NCBI RefSeq assembly: GCF_002335745.1
Contig: NZ_NIST01000001.1
Location: 5,040,090-5,104,089, forward strand
Direction of reading: 5' to 3'
From: Evansella halocellulosilytica
GTDB lineage: Bacteria; Bacillota; Bacilli; Bacillales; Salisediminibacteriaceae
DNA length: 64,000 nt
Under the pieces are notes generated by a model. It was given only the letters and a program-made list of their open reading frames with translations, made no database searches and was not told the origin of the DNA. Of this stretch, positions 1 through 12,122 are shown one piece after another (the stretch's first letter is position 1; each line of letters opens with the position of its first letter). A program made the translations under genes and the position numbers.

Positions 1-1353
1 AATGACGTTTCTCAACTATTCAGAGCATAGTAATCCTTAGCATTTTGTTCTTTTGGTTAAATGTATTTAAGTTGAAATATCTTGACAATCGCTTATTCCA
101 AAGGTTTCACCTCCCACCAATAACTTACATTACAAATAATCGACAAAGTTTACTCACCTTTGGGGGTTATAAATAATACATTGTATTTCACTACTGTTTC
201 AATCGAAAAACTTGTAAACTGAATGTTAATATACTGAAAATTACTAAAAAACATGGGGCCTTTTCACTCAATTAACTGAGAGGAGAATTAATCTTATAGT
301 CTTTTTTTGTTGGATTAAATTTGTAGTAAATACTAAAACAGGAAGCTTCGAGGACTTTCGTATTCGGACCAACTTTAAACTTTGTAAAACTATGAAAAAG
401 ATGTTGAAAAAGCGTATCCCATTTCGTAAATGTCTAAATCAGAATAACAAGGCTCGCTCAGTTATCGCCGACACTCTTTACGTGTGCAGAGCTGCTTGGA
501 CGCAGGTTCATCTCAGATTTTTCTTACATAAGGTAAAGCACGAAATCTGCGACGAGTAACCGCAGGAGCATTGTTTTTCTGCGACGAGTAACCGCAGGAG
601 CATTGTTTTTCTGCGACGAGTAACCGCAGGAGCAACGAGCGATTCTTCGCTGATTTCTCTACGAGCTGCTTCGACGCATTCTCTTCTTCGATTAATCTTG
701 CAGAGGAAGAAGCACGCAGTCTGCGACGAGTAATCGCAGGAGCATTGTTTTTCTGCGACGAGTAATCGCAGGAGCAACGAGCGATTCTTCGCTGATTTCT
801 CTACGAGCTGCTTCGACGCATTCTCTTCTTCGATTAATCTTGCAGAGGAAGAAGCACGCAGTCTGCGACGAGTAATCGCAGGAGCAACGAGCGATTCTTC
901 TCTGAGTTATGTTACGAGCTGCTTCAAAGCATACTCTTCTTCAATTATACTTCCAGAGGTAGTAGCACGGTGCTGCCACTTTCTCTACTAGCAACGCTTC
1001 GACGCAAATCTGTTGAAGATACCCGATGTTGTTTAAGCACGATTTTTAGCGTTTTAGAATGATTTATATGAGAGAAGTTTCGGTGAGGTTAAACAGGATT
1101 TATTTAGAATTATTTTAGTTAGCGGATAAGATCGGTTTTTTACAGGATAAAAGCTGATTTTTCGCAAATAAAACGAAAAATTTCACGAATAAACTCAATT
1201 TTTTCAGGAATAAACGAGGAGTTCTTCAAAAAACATCCTAAAAACCTGAAAAAACGAGGCACATCACAGCTTTATTCATAGGGGAACCGCTGAGGAGCTA
1301 GAAATAGAAGAAGACGAACTCAAAAAGTTCGCCTTCTACACCACTCGAAGAAA
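1..1353. other. Gene-free region with tandem repeats
   Basis: No convincing coding sequence on either strand. The open frames here are made of repeated DNA, lack ribosome binding sites and give low-complexity cysteine- and arginine-rich peptides. Bases 1-480 hold AT-rich DNA with no gene I recognise. Bases 507-1010 hold nested tandem repeats, described separately. Bases 1010-1350 look like non-coding DNA downstream of sufB. Confidence 0.7.
547..886. repeat. Nested tandem repeat, 24-bp unit with 32-bp period
   Basis: A 24-bp unit starting CTGCGACGAGTAA and ending CGCAGGAGCA occurs at 547, 579, 611, 721, 753 and 863. Neighbouring copies lie 32 bp apart, separated by the 8-mer TTGTTTTT. Each unit can form a small hairpin (CTGCG pairing with CGCAG). 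A higher-order unit of about 142 bp, running from AGCAACGAGCGATTC to the next CGCAGGAGCA, is present at 631 and 773, with a decayed third copy from 883 to about 1010. The 8-bp constant spacers rule out a CRISPR array. Another copy of the unit lies at 16176-16199. Confidence 0.85.
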
Positions 1354-1355
1354 CT

Positions 1356-1397
1356 AAAAAAGCCCTTGGCATAATCGTTGTTATACCAAGGGTTTTT
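1356..1397 (-). terminator. Rho-independent terminator of the suf operon
   Basis: On the minus strand the stem ACCCTTGG pairs with CCAAGGGC around a loop of about 15 nt and is followed by TTTTTT. It sits just past the sufB stop codon and closes the suf operon. Confidence 0.85.
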
Positions 1398-1402
1398 GAA
1401 CT

Positions 1403-2800
1403 TTATCCGATTGAACCTTCCATCTCGAACTTGATTAGTCGGTTCATCTCTACCGCATATTCCATTGGTAGTTCTTTCGTAAATGGTTCAATAAAGCCCA
1501 TCACGATCATTTCTGTCGCTTCTTGTTCAGAAACACCACGGCTCATAAGGTAGAATAATTGTTCTTCTGACACTTTAGAAACCGTCGCTTCATGCTCAAG
1601 GGTAATGTCGTTATTGAAAATCTCGTTGTAAGGAATTGTATCTGACGTTGACTCGTTATCCATAATTAACGTGTCACATTCAATTTTCGATTTTGAACCT
1701 TGAGATTTACGTCCGAAGTGACAAATTCCACGATACGTTACTTTACCGCCTTGTTTAGAAATAGACTTAGAAACGATTGTTGACGAGCAATCTGGTGCTA
1801 AGTGGTGTGCCTTTGCTCCTGCATCCTGGTGCTGTCCTTTACCAGCGATTGCAATTGATAAAACATTACCGCGAGCACCACGCCCTTTCATAATGATTGC
1901 AGGATATTTCATCGTCAGCTTAGAGCCGATGTTTCCGTCAACCCATTCCATCGTCGCATTTTCTTCAGCGACAGCACGCTTCGTAACGAGGTTAAATACG
2001 TTAGGCGCCCAGTTTTGAATCGTCGTATAACGGCAGTAAGCGTCTTTTTTGACGATAATTTCAACGACGGCACTGTGTAACGAATTCGTCGTATAAACCG
2101 GTGCAGTACACCCTTCAACGTAATGTACAGAACTGTCTTCATCTGCAATGATTAACGTACGTTCAAACTGTCCCATATTTTCAGAGTTAATACGGAAGTA
2201 AGCTTGTAAAGGAGTGTCTGTTTTTACGCCTTTCGGTACATAGATGAATGATCCGCCTGACCAAACCGCAGAGTTCAATGCTGCAAATTTGTTATCAGAT
2301 GGCGGGATTACTGTGCCGAAGTGCTTTCTGAAGATCTCTTCATCTTCTTTTAAAGCTGTATCTGTATCTTTAAAGATGATCCCTTGCTCTTCAAGGTCTT
2401 CTTGCATATTATGATACACAACTTCAGATTCATACTGTGCAGAAACACCTGCAAGATACTTTTGCTCTGCTTCAGGAATCCCAAGTTTATCGAATGTGTT
2501 TTTAATTTCCTCAGGAACTTCATCCCAAGAACGCTCAGACTTCTCTGATGGTTTAACGTAATACGTAATATCATCGAAGTTCAATTCTGATAAATCTCCG
2601 CCCCATTGAGGCATTGGCATTTTATAAAACTGTTCAAGTGATTTCAAACGAAAATCTAACATCCATTGCGGCTCTTCCTTCATACGGGAAATTTCCTCAA
2701 CGATTTCCTTTGTTAAGCCTTTTTTCGAACGGAAAATCGAAACATCTTTATCGGAAAACCCGTATTTATATTCGCCGATCTCTGGCATTTTCTTTGCCAT
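1403..2800 (-). CDS. sufB: Fe-S cluster assembly scaffold protein SufB
   Basis: SufB is the main scaffold subunit of the SufBCD complex, which builds Fe-S clusters in the cytosol using sulfur from SufS/SufU and ATP hydrolysis by SufC. The 465-residue product matches the usual Bacillus SufB length and shows the family's beta-helix core (the stretch around [18 protein letters not shown]) and the C-terminal GFIEPF motif. I chose the ATG at 2800 because GGGAGG lies at proper distance upstream; the longer frame to 2839 starts inside that leader. It is the last gene of sufC-D-S-U-B, separated from sufU by about 180 bp, and is followed by a terminator. Identification is secure from sequence and order. 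Confidence 0.97.
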   Translation of the reverse strand: MAKKMPEIGEYKYGFSDKDVSIFRSKKGLTKEIVEEISRMKEEPQWMLDFRLKSLEQFYKMPMPQWGGDLSELNFDDITYYVKPSEKSERSWDEVPEEIKNTFDKLGIPEAEQKYLAGVSAQYESEVVYHNMQEDLEEQGIIFKDTDTALKEDEEIFRKHFGTVIPPSDNKFAALNSAVWSGGSFIYVPKGVKTDTPLQAYFRINSENMGQFERTLIIADEDSSVHYVEGCTAPVYTTNSLHSAVVEIIVKKDAYCRYTTIQNWAPNVFNLVTKRAVAEENATMEWVDGNIGSKLTMKYPAIIMKGRGARGNVLSIAIAGKGQHQDAGAKAHHLAPDCSSTIVSKSISKQGGKVTYRGICHFGRKSQGSKSKIECDTLIMDNESTSDTIPYNEIFNNDITLEHEATVSKVSEEQLFYLMSRGVSEQEATEMIVMGFIEPFTKELPMEYAVEMNRLIKFEMEGSIG

Positions 2801-2983
2801 GAAAAACCCTCCCTTAAAATTTCTAAACGTAACAAGCACAATACGCTAACTAAAACTTCCGCCAATCTTGGTCACAGCCATAAAGGGAAGTCTTCTATGG
2901 CTAAAAGATCTATACCTTCATTGTACAATAACACGGTAGTAAAAACCAAGGTGACTGCATCATCTTAATCTAATAAAAATCGA

Positions 2984-5938
<2,955 letters not shown>

Positions 5939-5966
5939 CTTCATTCCTCCTCAATTAAAACCGCGA

Positions 5967-6749
5967 TTATTCTTGACCTACTGTTTCATCTTCAATTCCT
6001 AGCTCTTCCTTAATCCAGTCATAACCTTCAGCTTCTAAACGTTGAGCTAATTCTGGTCCTCCAGATTTAACAATACGACCTTGCATCATAACGTGAACAA
6101 AGTCTGGCTCAATGTAATTTAGCAAACGCTGGTAGTGCGTAATAATTAAACAGCCAAAGTCATCGCTGCGCAGTTCGTTGATTCCTTTTGCAACAACTTT
6201 TAATGCATCAATATCTAAACCTGAATCAATTTCATCAAGGATCGCAATTTTCGGATCTAACATTAACAATTGAAGAATTTCGTTACGCTTCTTCTCACCA
6301 CCAGAGAACCCTTCATTTAAATAACGATGCTGGAAGGAGTCATCCATATCTAGTGTGTTCATTTTCTCATCCATTTTACGAATAAATTTCATTAACGAAA
6401 TTTCATCGCCTTCTTCGCGTTTTGCATTTATAGCTGAACGGATGAAATCAGCATTTGTTACTCCGCTTACTTCACTTGGATATTGCATCGCTAGGAAAAG
6501 CCCAGCACGTGCTCTTTCATCCACTTCCATTTCAAATAAGTCTTCTCCATTAAAACTAGCGTTTCCGCTTGTTACTTCATATTTAGGGTGCCCCATTAAC
6601 GCAGAAGCAAGTGTAGATTTACCTGTTCCGTTTGGCCCCATAATAGCGTGAATTTCTCCGCCTTTAACTTCGATTCCAAATCCTTTTAAGATTTCTTTAT
6701 CTTCAATAGACACATGAAGATCTTCTACCTTTAAGTTAGGTGCTGTCAT
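5967..6749 (-). CDS. sufC: Fe-S cluster assembly ATPase SufC
   Basis: ABC-type ATPase that powers SufBCD. The 260-residue product shows Walker A GPNGTGKST near residue 40, the SufC signature FSGGEKKRNE, and Walker B AILDEIDSGLD. The start at 6749 (MTAPNLKV) is preceded by GGAGG at 8 nt, whereas the upstream ATG at 6764 overlaps that site. It is the first gene of the operon, with a SigA-like promoter about 100 bp upstream. Length agrees with B. subtilis SufC (yurY). Confidence 0.97.
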   Translation of the reverse strand: MTAPNLKVEDLHVSIEDKEILKGFGIEVKGGEIHAIMGPNGTGKSTLASALMGHPKYEVTSGNASFNGEDLFEMEVDERARAGLFLAMQYPSEVSGVTNADFIRSAINAKREEGDEISLMKFIRKMDEKMNTLDMDDSFQHRYLNEGFSGGEKKRNEILQLLMLDPKIAILDEIDSGLDIDALKVVAKGINELRSDDFGCLIITHYQRLLNYIEPDFVHVMMQGRIVKSGGPELAQRLEAEGYDWIKEELGIEDETVGQE

Positions 6750-6848
6750 AGTTACTACCTCCATTTATTTTTTTGCATGTTTGAAAACAAACGTGGTAAG
6801 ATTGAAGTTAGTGGATGTCCTTTCCATTCTCAATCTATTCTCATTACA

Positions 6849-6877
6849 ATCTTATATCAAATGAAAAGTGAGTTCAA
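6849..6877 (-). promoter_or_regulatory. SigA-like promoter of the suf operon
   Basis: Reading the minus strand, TTGAAC (6877-6872), a 17-bp spacer and TAAGAT (6854-6849) make a good SigA promoter. The expected start near 6842 gives a leader of about 90 nt before sufC. Just upstream of the -35 a perfect 10-bp inverted repeat (AAGGAAAACG, 6876-6885, and CGTTTTCCTT, 6898-6907) may be a plus-strand terminator (T-run follows) or an operator. A repeated TGAGAAT-like word lies in the leader, too weak to call a Fur box. Confidence 0.6.
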
Positions 6878-7404
6878 GGAAAACGGAAGATTCTTTTCGT
6901 TTTCCTTTTTTATACTATCAAAATTTAAAACCTATGGACGATAACTACAACTAAAGTTTTTGTCATTAAAACTTGTACTAAAGTATAATGGTGGGCTGGC
7001 TAAGCAGCATTTGCTTATTAAGAACCTTTTCAATGAAGCGTAAAAGCCGTGAACAAATCGCTATACTATTTCCCGCGACGAGCCTGCTGGACCGAAGGAA
7101 ACAAAAACGTCTGAAGGAGCTTTTCGAGGGTCGATGTCATCACAAGTACGTGATATATAGCGCTGCTGAATGTAGACACATCGAGCGAAAACGAATCGCT
7201 ACATTTGATTTATGTATAGTCATTATTTTCTTTATTCCACGATAGTTTTTTTTACGTGTTGGTAAAATTATTCGCCTTTTCCATAAATCATATAAACCAA
7301 GTCATAACAGAGGGTTAACCATTCTCAATACAGAAGGTAATTCCCAACCTAATTGAGAATGAATATTAATCGCATTGCGCATTTTAGGTCAATTATAATA
7401 GTAT

Positions 7405-7448
7405 AAAAAGAGACCGAAAGGGTGAAGTTCTCCCCACGGTCTTTTTTT
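7405..7448. terminator. Bidirectional terminator
   Basis: AAAAAGAGACCG pairs with CGGTCTTTTTTT around an inner GGG/CCC stem. A T-run follows on either strand. On the minus strand it directly follows the small frame at 7473-7625. On the plus strand it could end a transcript from the promoter-like site at 6960-6989. Confidence 0.6.
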
Positions 7449-7472
7449 GTTATATCCGATCACATTCGTTTA

Positions 7473-7625
7473 TTATGCATGTATTTGTCGTTGGTGCTCT
7501 GAAACAATTGCAACTGATTGTCGATGATCACGTTCTCTTTCAGCTTCAACTTTCATTCGATTCTTCAAATTTCGGTTGTACTCTTCATACCCCATTCCGT
7601 ATGACTGGTACATTGCCTTTTCCAT
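7473..7625 (-). CDS. Small hypothetical protein, start uncertain
   Basis: A 50-residue charged, probably helical peptide beginning MEKAMYQSYGMGYEEYNRN and ending QRQIHA. I do not recognise it. Support: protein-like composition, a terminator immediately after the stop, and a frame that stays open 14 codons upstream (LIIHQIQTNYTTE...). Against: the ATG at 7625 has no ribosome site. An AAAGGA is placed instead for a GTG start in another frame that stops after 13 codons, or for an ATT codon in this frame. It may use a rare start codon, or be a frameshifted remnant. Confidence 0.4.
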   Translation of the reverse strand: MEKAMYQSYGMGYEEYNRNLKNRMKVEAERERDHRQSVAIVSEHQRQIHA

Positions 7626-7943
7626 CTCAGTCGTGTAATTCGTCTGAATCTGATGGATAATTAATCACGATCCTTTCAAATGTTTTGGATGAAAACCTCA
7701 CAACTTTCCTAAACACAATTTTCAATGAGTTCAATTGTAAAGTTTCAATCATTTTGTTTACGTGATCTATCATACCATTTGGAAGAAAATCTCCCAAATT
7801 TGATTAAATATCAAAGTACATCATATATGAAGGATCAACTTCTTCTCACGTTTTCAACAGCTTCATAGATACAATAACCACAAATTGCAACGATATCCTC
7901 TAATTTTGAAAGTTGAATTTCCATTTTGATTCCAATTTTTTAT

Positions 7944-8309
7944 TTAATGAGTATGTCCACCTAATTCTTGCAAGCATTCCTCAACGAGAGTAAAAGCTTG
8001 ACTCATCGAAGCTCCTCCACCGAAGGCTCCTGATACTGAAACAGCTTCTAATATTTCTTCCTTACTGCAGCCTTGGTCTAAGCACCCTTTCGTATGATAA
8101 ATAATACAGTATTCATCTTGTGCGTTCAGACTCATTCCTAAAGCAATCAATTGCTTTTCTTTTGCTGATAATGCACCTTCTGCAAAGCAGGATTCTGTAA
8201 ATTCAGCGTATTTATGAGCGATTTCAGGCATCTGCTTCGTAAAAAGACCTAATCCTGCTTTATAATCATATAATGCCTGTTGTATGGGTGTCATTGGTTG
8301 ATGCTCCAT
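7944..8309 (-). CDS. yurZ: Carboxymuconolactone decarboxylase-like protein, YurZ-type
   Basis: 121-residue AhpD/CMD-fold protein. Residues 45-85 carry the family core (KEKQLIALGMSLNAQDEYC followed by an HTKGCLDQG segment), so the usual Cys and His of the CMD/AhpD motif are visible, although not as a strict CxxC. Members act as small thiol peroxidase partners or are uncharacterised; no substrate can be assigned here. Start supported by AAGGAGTGGAGTAG before the ATG. Its place between the suf operon and metNPQ matches B. subtilis yurZ. Confidence 0.8.
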   Translation of the reverse strand: MEHQPMTPIQQALYDYKAGLGLFTKQMPEIAHKYAEFTESCFAEGALSAKEKQLIALGMSLNAQDEYCIIYHTKGCLDQGCSKEEILEAVSVSGAFGGGASMSQAFTLVEECLQELGGHTH

Positions 8310-8466
8310 CTACTCCACTCCTTTTTTATCCAGAACTAATCACACCTAATATTATAAGTACTTTCATTATAATTATGTACTTTTTAATTTAACCTCTATC
8401 CGTTAATTTCCGCACCTTTTTGATCGTTATGTATATCTTTTAATTATTTCCACCATAAATTGAGAT

Positions 8467-8602
8467 TTCATTTGTATCGACCATTTAAGATAATAAATGA
8501 CGTAGCGCATACAATGTTGTCATCAAACGATGGAAGGTACTGCGCGACTGTCTCTTTCTCTACTTTCACACAGGCATAGCCTGTGTTTTACAAAGAATAT
8601 AA
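8467..8602. repeat. Dispersed repeat, short copy next to intron 1
   Basis: From TTCATTTGTATCGACCATTT to ACAAAGAATATAA this matches 34908-35316. In the second copy about 270 bp of extra sequence lies between CTCTACT and TTCACACAGGC. The match includes GGAAGGTACTGCGCGACTGT in both. Similarity stops at 8602, exactly where the group II intron is predicted to end. Confidence 0.75.
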
Positions 8603-10488
8603 ATCGAGTAGGAGGGGGTGACTAACCCCCGACCTCTCACACCACCGTGCGTACCGTTCGGTACACGGCGGTTTCATTTAAGTCCAACGTAACGATTGAT
8701 ATCTCAAAAGTAGACTTTTAAGCCCTTGATTATTCCAATATCGGTTATCAAGGGCTCTATCTAATATAGGACTTTTAGCTATACGCCAGTATCCTAGTCT
8801 AGAATTAGCCCACTCCCATGCCTGTTGTTCATTGATTCCTTGCTTCCTAAGATTCTTTTGTTTCGTTTTAATCTTCTTCCACTCTTTCCATCGAATCATC
8901 CTCAACCTTCTTCGAAGCCAACCATCAATCCTTTTAAAGACTGAGGTAGTTTCGGCTAGTTGATAATAGCCCATCCAACCGATCAGATAGCGGTTGATTT
9001 TCTCTATCCTATCCCCCATAGAAATTGACCATTTCCTCGAGGTGAGTTTTCGTATTCTCAGTTTAAAACGTTGAATACTTTGCTTGGATACTCTAATTTT
9101 CGGTTGTTTAATGTTGTTGGTGAAAGTGAAGCCTAGGAATGTTCTTCTCCATGGTCGGTCTACTGCACTCTTCTCTTTGTTCACCTTCAGTTTGAGTTTC
9201 TTCTCAATAAACGTTGTAATACTTTCCATTATCCGTTCACCTGCTCTTCTAGAGCGGACGTAGATATTACAATCGTCGGCATAGCGTACGAAGGCAAGAC
9301 CTCTTTCCTCCAGTTCCTTGTCAAGTTCGTCTAGAACAATGTTAGACAGGAGGGGACTAAGCGGTCCTCCTTGCGGAGTCCCTTCAGTATTAGGACTGAC
9401 AAGGCCTTTCTCCATCACACCAGATTGAAGATACCTACGTATCAACCTAAGTAGTATGGGGTCATCCACTCGATAACTTATTGTTCTCATTAATCTATCA
9501 TGGTTTACCTTATCGAAGAATTTCTCTAGGTCAATGTCCACGACCCAGCGACAACCCTCTTTAATATACCCCCTAGCTTGTCGAACAGCGTCGTGAGCAC
9601 GTTTGTCTGGTCGGAACCCAAAACTTTTGGTGGAGAATGTTGGGTCATAAACCTCACTCAGTGTTTGTGCAATAGCCTGTTGTATGAAACGGTCTATCAC
9701 AGTCGGGATTCCTAATTTCCTCTTACCTCCGCTCGGTTTCGGGATTTCGACTCGGCGAACAGGTTGAGGTTGATAGGTACCACTTTCGAGCTGAGCTCGC
9801 AGGGATGCCCAGTGTTCATGAAGATAAGGTCGTAGGTTTTGTACGTTCATCCCATCTACACCGTGACTTCCTTTATTACGCTCCACTCTTTCGAGTGCGC
9901 GATTTAAATTTTGCCGTGATAGAACTCGTTCCAACATTCTTATCAATCTCCTACGTGAATTAGATCATCTTCTTGTGTGGTATTACTCTCAGCCCTTCTT
10001 ATGTCCCCTGTGGGATTCACCACGTCCTCCATTAGGAAGGATTATATGTTTCTGCTTCATTGAGTAATACGTACGCCAAGCGCTAATTCTTCTTAAATGA
10101 TTCGGCCCTTCCCTTAAATCTCTAGATCATTCAAAGTACTATGGCCTCTGCTGACTCCTGACTGTTCAGCTATTTATCACTAAATAGGTTACCAAGTGAG
10201 CTTGGCGTTACAGCCAGGCCTCCCCAGGTAAGAGTGCAATCTTTCCCTCCACCTATCTGCTTCATTTACTCTGTACCACCTTCGGCAGAACGGACTTTGT
10301 TTTGTTTAGCAAACTCATCCAGTGATACCTAGCCTCATATGAAGTTCGTGTTCCTCAGACCGGAGGTCTGCCGCTCGCTTCCTTCAGATTCCACGTCACC
10401 ATGGACACCCTTGCGTTTGGCTAACCACTACTTCTGCCTTCGTGGTTCGGGACTTTCACCCTATAGATTACACCCATGCTGGGCGCAC
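8603..10488 (-). mobile_element. Group II intron (class C-like) with reverse transcriptase
   Basis: On the minus strand the element starts GTGCGCCCAGCATGGG (10488) and contains the conserved GGGTGAAAGTCCC word. It ends with a domain V hairpin (8640-8680, AACCGCC...GGTGG) and a domain VI hairpin (GGGGGTTAGTCACCCCC) leading to CTACTCGAT at 8603. The 5' exon is the metQ terminator: stem GCGGTCTGGC/GCCAGGTCG then TTTTTA directly before GTGCG. Insertion right after a terminator is the known habit of class C group II introns. Length is about 1.9 kb, as usual for the class. The exact 3' end could be off by one or two bases. Confidence 0.88.
8678..9937 (-). CDS. ltrA: Group II intron reverse transcriptase/maturase
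   Basis: Intron-encoded protein that splices the intron RNA and reverse-transcribes it into new sites. The product is about 419 residues. RT motifs are intact: PSGGKRKLGIPTVIDRFIQQ, FGFRPDKRAHDAV, EGTPQGGPLSPLLSNI and the catalytic FVRYADDCNIYV. The C-terminus has a maturase X/thumb region but no HNH endonuclease, as in class C introns. The ATG at 9937 has AGGAG 10 nt upstream; a TTG at 9946 is possible but less likely. No frameshift is visible, so the intron may be active. Confidence 0.93.
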   Translation of the reverse strand: MLERVLSRQNLNRALERVERNKGSHGVDGMNVQNLRPYLHEHWASLRAQLESGTYQPQPVRRVEIPKPSGGKRKLGIPTVIDRFIQQAIAQTLSEVYDPTFSTKSFGFRPDKRAHDAVRQARGYIKEGCRWVVDIDLEKFFDKVNHDRLMRTISYRVDDPILLRLIRRYLQSGVMEKGLVSPNTEGTPQGGPLSPLLSNIVLDELDKELEERGLAFVRYADDCNIYVRSRRAGERIMESITTFIEKKLKLKVNKEKSAVDRPWRRTFLGFTFTNNIKQPKIRVSKQSIQRFKLRIRKLTSRKWSISMGDRIEKINRYLIGWMGYYQLAETTSVFKRIDGWLRRRLRMIRWKEWKKIKTKQKNLRKQGINEQQAWEWANSRLGYWRIAKSPILDRALDNRYWNNQGLKSLLLRYQSLRWT

Positions 10489-10489
10489 T

Positions 10490-10528
10490 AAAAAGCCGCA
10501 ACGACCTGGCTTAGCCAGACCGCTGCGA
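10490..10528 (-). terminator. metNPQ terminator, insertion site of intron 1
   Basis: Minus strand: CGCAGCGGTCTGGC, loop TAA, then GCCAGGTCGTTGCG and GCTTTTTA. The intron begins at the next base. It lies 60 bp past the metQ stop. Confidence 0.88.
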
Positions 10529-10588
10529 CTTGATTGGTTTTAATTTATATCATATGATTCGTTCTAACAAATGTGACAAGGCACGACC

Positions 10589-11416
10589 CTATTCTGTTAC
10601 AGGAACAACGGCGTTATCGTATTCTTCAAGAATAAAGTCACGTACCTGTTCTGATCGTAAAACTTCAATCAGTTTTAAAATACGGCCATCTTCTTCATCA
10701 CCACTACGCACCGCAATAACATTTACATATGGGTTATCAAAGTCAGCAGATTCTGTTGCAATCGCATCTTCTAGCGGATTTAATCCTGCGTCTAGTGCAT
10801 AGTTTGAATTGATTAAGATTGCCTCTGCTTGGTTGTTTTCATAAGCAGTTGGCAATAAAGCAGCTTCAACGTTAGCTTGGAAATCAAAATTTCTTGGATT
10901 TTCTTCGATGTCATCAAGGCTAGCATTAATTCCTACACCTTCAGCCAAAGTAATTAATCCTTCATCCTCAAGCATAGTTAAAATGCGGCCATGGTCAGCT
11001 GGAGAGTCACTCATTAGAATCGTCGATCCGTCAGGAAGCTCATCTAGGCTCGCATATTCTTGTGAATATACTCCGATCGGTTCAATATGAATACCGCCAG
11101 CATTTACAAAATCATAGCCGTTCTCTTCAATTTGAGATTCTAAATAAGGAACATGTTGAAAATAGTTAGCATCAAGTTCTCCTAAATCTAATGCTTCATT
11201 TGGTAAAATATAATCATTGAATGATTCGATTTCTAACGTAATACCTTCCTCTTCAAGAAGAGGTTGTACATACTCTAAAATTTCTGCATGAGGAACGTTC
11301 GATGCTCCGACCGTTAACGTTTCATCTGCATCTCCACTTCCTTCAGCTCCGCCACAAGCTGTTAATACTCCTAAAGATAATGCAATTGTACCTAAACCTA
11401 ATACGATTTTTTTCAT
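10589..11416 (-). CDS. metQ: Methionine ABC transporter substrate-binding lipoprotein MetQ
   Basis: Extracellular lipoprotein of the NlpA/MetQ family that captures methionine for the MetNP transporter. In the 275-residue product residues 1-21 are a lipoprotein signal ending in the lipobox LTAC, so Cys21 should be lipidated. The mature part starts with an Asp/Glu-rich linker, then LTVGASNVPHAEILEYVQPLL, the typical family start. It is the last gene of metN-metP-metQ, 19 bp after metP, followed by a terminator that carries the group II intron. The upstream SAM riboswitch supports methionine as the substrate. Confidence 0.96.
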   Translation of the reverse strand: MKKIVLGLGTIALSLGVLTACGGAEGSGDADETLTVGASNVPHAEILEYVQPLLEEEGITLEIESFNDYILPNEALDLGELDANYFQHVPYLESQIEENGYDFVNAGGIHIEPIGVYSQEYASLDELPDGSTILMSDSPADHGRILTMLEDEGLITLAEGVGINASLDDIEENPRNFDFQANVEAALLPTAYENNQAEAILINSNYALDAGLNPLEDAIATESADFDNPYVNVIAVRSGDEEDGRILKLIEVLRSEQVRDFILEEYDNAVVPVTE

Positions 11417-11435
11417 AATGATTACCCCCTATTTT

Positions 11436-12122
11436 TTATCTTTTATCTAATTTAGTCGTTAAACGATCACCAATGAATTGGAGTATAAAAACGATTGCTA
11501 ATATAATCATTGTTGCCATTAATGTAATATCTGTATTTCGTCGCTGAAATCCTTCACGAAAAGCAAGGTCTCCAAGTCCTCCTGCTCCGATGACCCCTGC
11601 CATCGCTGTATAGCTGACAAGTGCGATCGATGTTACAGTAATACCAGATACAAGTGCTGGCATCGATTCAGGCAATAACACTTTATAGATGATTTGCCAG
11701 TTTGTTGATCCCATAGCTTTTGAAGCTTCAATGACTCCTTTATCAATTTCACGAAGAGCGATTTCAACAAGCCTTGCATAAAATGGTGCAGATCCGATAA
11801 TTAACGCGGGCAGTGCCGCTGTAGGTCCTAAAAACGTCTGCAATACTGCAATTGTAAAAGGAATTAACAAGACAATTAAAATAATAAACGGAATCGAACG
11901 TGAAATATTTACATAAGCTGCAATGACAGCATTTACGACTTTGTTTTCTAACATGTTCCCTTTATCAGTTAAAAAGAGAAGTAAACCTAATACAATACCG
12001 ATGACAAACGTAAAGATTAAGGCAACAACAGACATGTAAAGTGTTTCTAATGTTGCTTCCCACATTCGCTCCCAGTTAACATTTGGGAAGAGAAGGAGAT
12101 TTCCTACTATATAATTAGTCAC
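11436..12122 (-). CDS. metP: Methionine ABC transporter permease MetP
   Basis: Membrane permease of the methionine uptake system, 228 residues, with about five hydrophobic segments and the MetI-type coupling region ASKAMGSTNWQIIYKVLLPE, which contacts MetN. It starts at a GTG at 12122 with GGAGGTGATCCACG upstream and overlaps metN by 8 bp, so translation is coupled. Family membership (BPD-type permease) is clear, and substrate is inferred from MetQ, MetN and the S-box leader. Confidence 0.95.
   Translation of the reverse strand: MTNYIVGNLLLFPNVNWERMWEATLETLYMSVVALIFTFVIGIVLGLLLFLTDKGNMLENKVVNAVIAAYVNISRSIPFIILIVLLIPFTIAVLQTFLGPTAALPALIIGSAPFYARLVEIALREIDKGVIEASKAMGSTNWQIIYKVLLPESMPALVSGITVTSIALVSYTAMAGVIGAGGLGDLAFREGFQRRNTDITLMATMIILAIVFILQFIGDRLTTKLDKR

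Noticed and set aside
508-777. 89-residue open frame on the minus strand
   Set aside because: It is the translation of the tandem repeat, internally repeated, with no ribosome site.
547-886. Possible CRISPR array
   Set aside because: The spacers are only 8 bp and always the same (TTGTTTTT), copies come in small groups, and no cas genes are near.
6800-6850. Fur box in the suf leader
   Set aside because: The repeated TGAGAAT words do not make a 7-1-7 inverted repeat; too many mismatches.
6988-7245. 85-residue open frame on the plus strand
   Set aside because: Its ATG lies at the -10 box of the promoter-like site, it has no ribosome site and the peptide is not protein-like; the DNA resembles dispersed repeat sequence.
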